NCBI GenBank assembly: GCA_016650435.1
Contig: JAENVT010000329.1
Span: forward strand, 1-12,732
DNA length: 12,732 nt
DNA from: Ilumatobacteraceae bacterium
GTDB lineage: Bacteria > Actinomycetota > Acidimicrobiia > Acidimicrobiales > Ilumatobacteraceae
Reading direction: 5' to 3'
Shown here: positions 8,436 to 12,732 of the stretch, one piece after another
Layout: the number at the start of each line of letters is the position of its first letter
How positions within the stretch are numbered: position 1 is the first letter of the stretch
The notes under the pieces: generated by a model
Seen by the model: only the letters and a program-made list of their open reading frames with translations
Databases searched by the model: none
Told to the model about the DNA's origin: nothing
Translations under genes and position numbers: made by a program

Positions 8436-9140
8436 GTGAACGGCGAAGCACTGTGGGAACTGCAGCAGCTCGACACCGCACTTCATCAACTTCAGCGCCG
8501 CCTGACGAAGCTGCCCGAAGCCGCTGAGTTCGCCGACGCCGAGCGGCTGCTCGCCGAGCATCACGCCGCGATCGCCGCGGCCGGCAAGCAGTTGAGCGAG
8601 GCGGAGAACACGATCGAAACGATCGAACACGAAACCGAAGGCCTGACCGCGAAACGTAACCGGCTCGAACAGCAGTTGAAGATCGTCACCGAGATCAGGC
8701 AGGCCGACGCGCTGAACCACGAGATCGAAATGCTCAACACCCATCGCGATGAACTCGACGATCGCGAATTGGAAGCAATGGAACAACAGTCGATGGCGGA
8801 GCAGCGCCTCGCTGAACTTGCGGGCAACGAAGACGCGGTCGTGGCGATGCGCGAGGCCGCCGCTGCGCAACTCGCGGTCGCCAAGGGGACGGGTGCCGAC
8901 GAGGAGGCTGATCTCACTGCGAAGTACGACGCGGCGCGGGCGGTCTTGACGAGTGAGGAAGCCTCGCTGTACGACAGGCAAAGAGAGCGGCACGGCGGCA
9001 TCGGAATCGCCAGGCTGGTCGGTCTGAAATGCGATGGATGTCATCTGGATCTGTCGCGAGCCGAAGTGGACAACTTCAAATCGTTGCCCGCCGACGAGCT
9101 CGTCGACTGCCCGCAATGCGGGCGCGTGCTGGTCCGCTGA
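8436..9140 (+). CDS. Coiled-coil C4-type zinc-ribbon protein (PF02591/DUF164 family)
   Basis: A 234-residue protein. Residues about 5-180 are a long, highly charged coiled-coil hairpin. The C-terminus is a zinc ribbon with ligands C199 and C202 (KCDGCH) and C225 and C228 (CPQCGR). This matches the widespread bacterial family that includes Rv2229c; the coiled coil plus ribbon suggests nucleic-acid or protein binding, with no defined reaction. The start is GTG 8436, 58 nt after the PBP stop, preceded by a purine-rich AAGAAGAA that may serve as a weak ribosome site. The next gene begins 6 nt after this stop, so the two are probably co-transcribed and translationally coupled. In M. tuberculosis the same family neighbours an RNase H/histidine phosphatase fusion, and a histidine phosphatase follows here. 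Confidence 0.88.
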   Translation: MNGEALWELQQLDTALHQLQRRLTKLPEAAEFADAERLLAEHHAAIAAAGKQLSEAENTIETIEHETEGLTAKRNRLEQQLKIVTEIRQADALNHEIEMLNTHRDELDDRELEAMEQQSMAEQRLAELAGNEDAVVAMREAAAAQLAVAKGTGADEEADLTAKYDAARAVLTSEEASLYDRQRERHGGIGIARLVGLKCDGCHLDLSRAEVDNFKSLPADELVDCPQCGRVLVR

Positions 9141-9146
9141 CTGCAC

Positions 9147-9626
9147 ATGTTCCTGTGGTTCATCGGCACTGCCGTGGTCTCTGTCTGGTATGTCTTTCGC
9201 GACCCGCGCTTCGACTACCGCTTGCTCGCCGTTGGCTCGATCTTGCCCGACGTGATCGACCTACCCGGCGGCCACGCTCACTGGGCGCACAGCTTGACCG
9301 TCGCCGTAGGGACGATGATCCTGGTGATGCTGGTGACCGTCGGTCGCAGACCGATTCGCAGACTGCTGCTGGCTGTGCCGATCGGGATGTTGATGCACCT
9401 CGTGTGGGATGGCGCCTTCGCCTCGACGAAGGTGTTCTGGTGGCCGTTCACCGGATCGTGGGACAACGTGCGCGTACCGTCGCTGCAGCGCGGGTGGCTG
9501 AATGTGGCGTTCGAAGCTGCCGGTGCACTCCTCCTGGCCTGGATGTGGCGGCGATGTGAATTGGCCGATCCGGATCGCCGCAACGCGTTGATCCATCGCG
9601 GCCTATTGATGCAGCCAACGTCGTAG
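9147..9626 (+). CDS. Small integral membrane protein, YdjM/DUF457 metal-dependent hydrolase type
   Basis: A 159-residue protein with about four hydrophobic segments (about 1-16, 48-66, 70-87, 117-134). Polar motifs sit at the helix ends: GSILPDVID (30-38), HWAHSLT (45-51) and HLVWDGAF (84-91), then a WWPF. Conserved Asp and His residues in these three positions are the signature of the membrane-bound YdjM/DUF457 group, which is annotated as metal-dependent hydrolases without a proven reaction. It follows the zinc-ribbon gene by 6 bp and precedes the histidine phosphatase by 50 bp. The ATG start gives an N-terminus that enters the membrane at once. The family call is from motif layout only. 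Confidence 0.75.
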   Translation: MFLWFIGTAVVSVWYVFRDPRFDYRLLAVGSILPDVIDLPGGHAHWAHSLTVAVGTMILVMLVTVGRRPIRRLLLAVPIGMLMHLVWDGAFASTKVFWWPFTGSWDNVRVPSLQRGWLNVAFEAAGALLLAWMWRRCELADPDRRNALIHRGLLMQPTS

Positions 9627-9676
9627 ATCGTGCGTCGACCGCGCGATCGGTTGCTGGGATCTGATTCACTGTTCGG

Positions 9677-10267
9677 GTGCTGGTGCTCGTTCGTCATGGT
9701 CGCACCGCGGCCAACGCGGTGCGGAAGTTGCAGGGTCTACTCGACCTTCCGCTCGACGAGGAGGGGCTCGCCCAGGTCGCCGGTATCGCCGAGTGGCTCG
9801 ACAAGCCCGATCGGGTGATCAGCTCACCGCTGATTCGCGCTCGCCAGACGGCCGAGGCCTTCGGGATTCCGTACGAGATCGATGAGCGCTGGGTCGAACT
9901 GGACTACGGGATCCTCGACGGCGTACCGATAGCCGACGTCGACGCCGACGTCTGGGCACGGTGGCGCGTCGACTCCACTTTTCGGGCCGGTGGGGGCGAG
10001 AGCATGGAAGCGATGGGCAAACGTTGTGTTGCCGCCGCCGAGGAGTTGATCGAAGACGCTCGCGATCAGATGATCGTTGTCGCCAGTCACGTGTCGCCGA
10101 TCAAGGCTGTTGTGGCGTGGGCTCTTGGCGTCGACATGACCGTTGTGTGGGCGATGCATCTCGATCAGGCATCCGTCACCCGAATACTTTCCAGCCCGGC
10201 CGGGCCGGTGTTGCTGGGATACAACGAAACGCGTCGCACCCAAACCTCTTGGCGCCCGATTCCCTGA
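9677..10267 (+). CDS. Histidine phosphatase superfamily protein (CobC/phosphoglycerate mutase-like)
   Basis: A 196-residue protein with the full histidine-phosphatase signature. LVRHGRT (4-10) holds the phosphorylated H7. SSPLIRARQTAE (49-60) holds the phosphate-binding arginines. ELDYG (74-78) has the acid residue, and VASHVSPIK (135-143) has the second histidine, H138. Members remove or transfer phosphate from small metabolites or proteins. By neighbourhood it resembles the phosphatase half of Rv2228c (RNase H fused to an alpha-ribazole-phosphatase-like domain), but no RNase H domain is fused here and the substrate is unknown. The start is GTG 9677, chosen because the RHG motif must be near the N-terminus; no clear ribosome site is seen. 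Confidence 0.92.
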   Translation: MLVLVRHGRTAANAVRKLQGLLDLPLDEEGLAQVAGIAEWLDKPDRVISSPLIRARQTAEAFGIPYEIDERWVELDYGILDGVPIADVDADVWARWRVDSTFRAGGGESMEAMGKRCVAAAEELIEDARDQMIVVASHVSPIKAVVAWALGVDMTVVWAMHLDQASVTRILSSPAGPVLLGYNETRRTQTSWRPIP

Positions 10268-10273
10268 GTGCCA

Positions 10274-10290
10274 GCCGCGCCGGGCGCGGC
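10274..10290. terminator. GC-rich hairpin between convergent genes
   Basis: A perfect 7-bp stem (GCCGCGC / GCGCGGC) with a 3-nt loop begins 7 nt after the histidine phosphatase stop. No T run follows on either side. The rest of the 157-bp gap to the convergent hydrolase gene shows nothing else recognisable. Confidence 0.35.
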
Positions 10291-10424
10291 GCTGAAACGG
10301 CACGCTCGGCGCGAGGTCCGGACCGACGTACCTGGGCGATGCGACCGGAGCCGCCGGAGCTTCGCCCAGCGAACGACCATAGTCGATACTCGAGCGACGG
10401 TCGACGGGACCGAGGCGCTGGGTC

Positions 10425-11213
10425 TCAAGCCCGCCGGCTGGGCATCATCGTGGCGGGCGGTAGGTCGGCCGCGAGGAAGCGCTTGATGATCCGGACGGTC
10501 TCGTCAGGATCCTCGGCCGGCAACAAGTGCGACGTGCCGGGTACGACGGCGAGTTGGGCGCCTGGAATCGACTCGTAGAGCGCGCATGTGTGAGCCAGCT
10601 CGATGAGGTCGTCGTCGCCCACCATCACCAGCACCGGAACCGAAATCTGGTGCAGATCATCGACAGTCAGCTCGGGCTCCGAGTGGAACATCGCCAGCGA
10701 CTTGCCCAGTACCTCGCCGAAGTGTTCGGCTCCGTCGGGCGAACGTTCGCCGTACTCCGCGGTCATTGCCGCGAACACCGGACTGTCGGGATCGCCGGTC
10801 ACCGGCCGGAGACCGTCGTGGTGGAAGTTTGCCCCGATCGTGACGAGTCGTCCGACTAGGTCGGGTCGCTGCAGCGCGACGAGCAGGCCGACGTTGCCTC
10901 CATCGCTCCATCCGACGAGGTGTGCACGGCCGCCGAGATGCTCCAGGAACGCGATTGTCTCATCGGCCATGGTGGCGTAGTGAAATGGCTCGGCGGTGTC
11001 CGCGGTGCGACCATGGCCGCGACGATCGAACGCGGTGACGCGATACGTGTCGCTGAGGGGCCCACCGATGGTGTCGAGCAGTGCATCACTGTTCGACCAA
11101 CCGCCGTGCAAGAGAAGCACGGTCTCGTCCTTCTCGCCGCCAATCGATGCCCAAGTGTCGTGCCCGAGGATGCTGACGTAGCTCACGACCGCACAGTAGT
11201 TCTGGGTGGCCAT
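10425..11213 (-). CDS. Alpha/beta hydrolase (esterase/lactonase-like)
   Basis: A 262-residue single-domain alpha/beta hydrolase. It shows the oxyanion motif LLLHGGWS (33-40), FDRRGHGRT (62-70), the nucleophile elbow GWSDGG with S103, the acid region VMVGDDDL (197-203) and catalytic H229 in GTSHLLP. A short lid segment lies at about 140-180. The set is typical of pimeloyl-ester, enol-lactone and related small-substrate hydrolases; the exact reaction cannot be assigned. The start ATG 11211-11213 has a TCTAAT box 6 nt upstream and no ribosome site. The first dozen residues are less conserved in type, so a slightly later start is possible. It is divergent from the 108-residue gene. Confidence 0.9.
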   Translation of the reverse strand: MATQNYCAVVSYVSILGHDTWASIGGEKDETVLLLHGGWSNSDALLDTIGGPLSDTYRVTAFDRRGHGRTADTAEPFHYATMADETIAFLEHLGGRAHLVGWSDGGNVGLLVALQRPDLVGRLVTIGANFHHDGLRPVTGDPDSPVFAAMTAEYGERSPDGAEHFGEVLGKSLAMFHSEPELTVDDLHQISVPVLVMVGDDDLIELAHTCALYESIPGAQLAVVPGTSHLLPAEDPDETVRIIKRFLAADLPPATMMPSRRA

Positions 11214-11248
11214 CGCGCTATTAGATGGCGCGACTGGCGCCCAATTGG
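11213..11248. promoter_or_regulatory. Dyad-rich divergent promoter region, possible operator
   Basis: Three overlapping inverted repeats lie between the two divergent starts: TCGCGC/GCGCGA (11213-11218 and 11228-11233), GGCGC/GCGCC (11227-11231 and 11237-11241) and the palindrome CCAATTGG (11241-11248). They surround the hydrolase -10 candidate and abut the other one. Binding by a repressor is only an inference, since short GC palindromes are common at this base composition. Confidence 0.2.
11220..11225 (-). promoter_or_regulatory. Putative -10 box for the alpha/beta hydrolase gene (leaderless)
   Basis: TCTAAT on the minus strand (five of six to TATAAT) lies 6 nt before the ATG, with no Shine-Dalgarno sequence. 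It supports the ATG at 11213 as the start. Confidence 0.4.
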
Positions 11249-11250
11249 CC

Positions 11251-11256
11251 TAAGGT
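11251..11256 (+). promoter_or_regulatory. Putative -10 box for the 108-residue gene (leaderless)
   Basis: TAAGGT lies exactly 7 nt before ATG 11264, the classic leaderless spacing. The same bases (AAGGTG) could instead be read as a ribosome site 6 nt from the ATG. Either reading favours the start at 11264 over ATG 11225. Confidence 0.45.
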
Positions 11257-11263
11257 GCCGACC

Positions 11264-11590
11264 ATGTCGACCGAGGCGTTGACAGATGCCGACCAGACCT
11301 GGCTCCGCCCATTGGAACTTGCAGTGGTCGAGGCGTCGCGAGCGTTCGTTGCCGCGTTCGCGTTGATTCCAGATGTCGTCGAGGTCCGATTCGGCGCCGA
11401 GGCCCTGGAAGGGATCGGCACGATCGGACTGACGACGTTGTTCAAGCTCCGGAGAGTCTGTGGGCTGACGTTGCGCTGGCCGGAGCAGCCGGCCGGTGCG
11501 CCGACGATGGTCGAGGTCGCCGTGCTCGATGGCGACGCTCGTCTGCGAGCCTTGGTCGGGGTCTCGGCATCGACCTTCACCGGAGAGTGA
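11264..11590 (+). CDS. Hypothetical protein, 108 residues
   Basis: I do not recognise this family. The protein is soluble in character: an N-terminal amphipathic helix with LELAVVEASRAFVAAFALI, a block with VEVRFGAEALEGIGTIGLTT, the basic LFKLRRVCGLTLRW, and a C-terminal strand pair VEVAVLDGD and LRALVGVSAS. There is no signal peptide and no clear metal or nucleotide motif. The composition and codon pattern match the neighbours, so it is likely expressed. The start at ATG 11264 is chosen over ATG 11225 because of the TAAGGT/AAGGTG element just upstream. A strong hairpin terminator begins 10 nt after the stop, so it is probably a single-gene transcript. Confidence 0.75.
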   Translation: MSTEALTDADQTWLRPLELAVVEASRAFVAAFALIPDVVEVRFGAEALEGIGTIGLTTLFKLRRVCGLTLRWPEQPAGAPTMVEVAVLDGDARLRALVGVSASTFTGE

Positions 11591-11600
11591 CCGGGACGCG

Positions 11601-11640
11601 AAGAGCCCCGCAGCCGGGGACGGGGGGCGGCGGGGCTCTT
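11601..11640 (+). terminator. Strong hairpin terminator after the 108-residue gene
   Basis: A perfect 11-bp stem (AAGAGCCCCGC / GCGGGGCTCTT) encloses an 18-nt G-rich loop, starting 10 nt after the stop. The stem ends in CTT followed by GGATTTT, a weak U tract typical of high-GC intrinsic terminators. Confidence 0.75.
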
Positions 11641-11852
11641 GGATTTTGGGGGATTTGGAAGTAGGGGTTGCCCGCTCCAAACGACGTTCAAACATAGATT
11701 TCAGATTTTTCTGAAGCCCTAGCTGACCAGGCGTTTCCCTATTTCGTAGTCCCGTCGACGGGTACAGACAGTCAACATCAGATCCCGCTCGGCGAGCAGA
11801 GGCCCACAGCCTCCCCGATCACCGGAACATCTACAGCTATGGCGCCGTGAGA

Positions 11853-11899
11853 TTTGTGTCAGCTCATTGAACGACTGTCGTTCTAGGTGCTGACACAAA
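11853..11899. repeat. 47-nt nested perfect palindrome (hairpin-forming)
   Basis: The outer arms TTTGTGTCAGC (11853-11863) and GCTGACACAAA (11889-11899) are perfect 11-bp inverted repeats. Centred between them is a second perfect inverted repeat, GAACGA-CTG-TCGTTC (11869-11883), set off by equal 5-nt spacers on each side. The element is thus fully symmetric: 11-5-6-3-6-5-11. Possible roles are a bidirectional terminator, a binding or recombination site for a dimeric protein, or a structured RNA. No transposase or integrase gene is near it in the window. Confidence 0.8.
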
Positions 11900-12006
11900 C
11901 GATGGAGGGTTAGCGGGCTCGCAACCGTCGGGCTGGCAGCGAGTTCTTCCACACTTAGTCACAAGGAAGACACTTGTTCGTGGCAACGCAAGAAGGCTCG
12001 GTAGAC

Positions 12007-12378
12007 CTAAGCGACGGTCGCCGGCATGACGAACGGCGAGTCGAACTCCTGATGCTCGACGACCCACTTCGTCGGTCGGGGAATGACCCAGATGGCGTAG
12101 ATTCCCACGGTGACGATGATCAGGAACAACCACTTGATCCAATGTCCGAACAGAGCTGGCGCGGAGCCTGTGAAGCGGAGCCTCTGACCGTTGATATAGG
12201 TGTGCTTCGCCCGCCAGCGATAGTTCATCACAATGGCCCAAGGCAGGCAGATTCCGAGTGTGAGGATCGTCACGAACAAACCAGCGATCGCGACACCGAA
12301 GTACGTTCCTGCGCCGCTGTCGTCGCTGACGTCCACTTTGGTCAGTTGCGGGGCACGATGATCAGACCGTCGGGTCAT
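12007..12378 (-). CDS. DUF898-like small membrane protein
   Basis: A 123-residue protein with two membrane helices: about 26-50 (VAIAGLFVTILTLGICLPWAI) and about 79-100 (KWLFLIIVTVGIYAIWVI). The two halves follow a TLGI..PW and TVGIY..WV pattern, with HTYINGQRLRFTG between them and KWVVEHQEF at the end. This is the repeated layout of DUF898 (YjgN-type) membrane proteins, whose function is unknown. The frame is open back to 12633, but that part lies antisense to the next gene. Starts inside it are ATG 12486 and ATG 12378; the later one is preferred because residues before it are Arg/Pro-rich and unlike the family. Neither start has a clear ribosome site. Confidence 0.65.
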   Translation of the reverse strand: MTRRSDHRAPQLTKVDVSDDSGAGTYFGVAIAGLFVTILTLGICLPWAIVMNYRWRAKHTYINGQRLRFTGSAPALFGHWIKWLFLIIVTVGIYAIWVIPRPTKWVVEHQEFDSPFVMPATVA

Positions 12379-12471
12379 GGGGACATCCGGACCGCGATCG
12401 ACGGCGCCTGCCGAGCTGAGTCCGGTCAGAGTCCTGCCGCTTCGGGGTGGGTCCTGAATCGGCCGTTTCCC

Positions 12472-12732
12472 ATGCTCAGACCCCATGGTGATGGTGAGTC
12501 GGCCTGTAGGCGGGACGACACGTCGCTCTTCATGCGATGCGAGGCGCTGGCCGATGAGCTGACCCACGCGGGCAACCTGGTGATGAGCTACATCGCGAAC
12601 GGGTTCAGTGGCATGTACACGGCCGGCTCGCAATCACCGGCCCAGATCCGCGCGATCTTCGAGGAACTCACTCACGTCACGGAGTTCCGCATCGACCTGT
12701 ACCACGCTCGCGGAAGCCGCTTCTACAACGAG
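12472..12732 (+). CDS. Unrecognised protein, 3' end outside window
   Basis: The frame is open from ATG 12472 to the last base (87 codons). Coding quality becomes obvious from about 12514, with DDTSLFMRCEALADEL and then NLVMSYIANGFSGMYT, QIRAIFEELTHVTEFRID and LYHARGSRFYNE. The amphipathic N-terminal helix and the following segment could be the start of a sensory or dimerising domain, but I do not recognise the family. Another in-frame ATG at 12358 and one at 12532 are possible starts; 12472 is a compromise that avoids overlap with the preferred DUF898-like start. It is transcribed away from that gene. Confidence 0.6.
   Translation, partial: MLRPHGDGESACRRDDTSLFMRCEALADELTHAGNLVMSYIANGFSGMYTAGSQSPAQIRAIFEELTHVTEFRIDLYHARGSRFYNE

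Larger units (their letters stand above)
11591..12006. other. Noncoding stretch of about 416 bp
   Basis: No convincing gene is seen. In order it holds the terminator hairpin at 11601-11640, a short T-rich stem (TTCAG/CTGAA, 11700-11715), a perfect 12-bp palindrome CCCGTCGACGGG (11751-11762), the 47-nt nested palindrome at 11853-11899, and a small 5-bp stem (ACAAG/CTTGT, 11961-11977). A 77-codon minus-strand frame (11719-11952) crosses the palindrome but resembles no protein I know. The part from about 11641 to 11720 is less GC-rich than the coding regions around it. Confidence 0.5.

Noticed and set aside
8367..9146. A 259-codon minus-strand frame covering the zinc-ribbon gene.
   Set aside because: The plus strand encodes a coherent coiled coil with a four-cysteine ribbon; the antisense frame is a by-product of its codon pattern.
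11869..11883. Possible LexA (SOS) box: GAAC and GTTC facing each other.
   Set aside because: The actinobacterial LexA site has four bases between GAAC and GTTC; here there are seven, and no adjacent start codon.
11719..11952. A 77-codon minus-strand frame in the gap after the 108-residue gene.
   Set aside because: It crosses the 47-nt palindrome, resembles no protein I know, and has no ribosome site or promoter-like spacing. Left as noncoding, with low certainty.
12379..12633. N-terminal extension of the DUF898-like frame up to 12633.
   Set aside because: It lies antisense to the clearly coding end of the next gene and is Arg/Pro-rich, unlike the family; ATG 12378 is preferred.
1..12732. 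CRISPR array, tRNA, insertion sequence or toxin-antitoxin pair.
   Set aside because: Both strands were read for repeat-spacer structure, tRNA T-arm patterns, transposase motifs and paired small genes; none was found.

Overview
The window looks like chromosomal DNA from a high-GC actinobacterium (GC estimated by eye at 60-65%). The evidence is a luciferase-like F420-dependent oxidoreductase, a large ATPase-type LuxR (LAL) regulator, a class A penicillin-binding protein with a Pro/Thr-rich tail, and several starts preceded by a TANNNT-type -10 box only 6-9 nt away, as in leaderless actinobacterial genes. I lean towards the Acidimicrobiia lineage, but the sequence alone does not prove it. I see no tRNA, rRNA, CRISPR array or insertion sequence.

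Region 1 (1-4317) is metabolic. It holds the 3' part of an HSL-type alpha/beta hydrolase (1-720, +), converging with and overlapping by 23 bp a LAL-type LuxR regulator (698-3292, -). The regulator lies 20 bp downstream of a Rieske non-heme iron oxygenase (3313-4317, -). The Rieske protein has a glutamate at the cluster-bridging position, as in the carnitine/choline/betaine oxygenase group. No reductase is present in the window.

Region 2 (4318-6036) holds a cold shock protein (4452-4652, +), then the broken remains of a ferritin-like diiron protein (4671-5196, +) with a frameshift and an apparent deletion of the metal-binding core. A convergent LLM-class F420-dependent oxidoreductase follows (5098-6036, -).

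Region 3 (6037-10267) is a same-strand run: a bifunctional peptidoglycan synthase (PBP1 type), a coiled-coil C4 zinc-ribbon protein, a small membrane protein of the YdjM/DUF457 metal-dependent hydrolase type, and a histidine phosphatase. The zinc-ribbon and phosphatase pair recalls Rv2229c-Rv2228c of Mycobacterium tuberculosis.

Region 4 (10268-12732) holds an alpha/beta hydrolase (-), diverging from a 108-residue protein of unknown function (+) with a strong hairpin terminator. Next is about 400 bp of apparently noncoding DNA carrying a 47-nt nested perfect palindrome. Then come a DUF898-like two-helix membrane protein (-) and the 5' part of an unrecognised gene that runs off the end (+). No single new multi-gene system is evident. 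The best leads are the Rieske/LAL pair, the decayed ferritin-like gene, the 47-nt palindrome and the recurring leaderless promoter layout.
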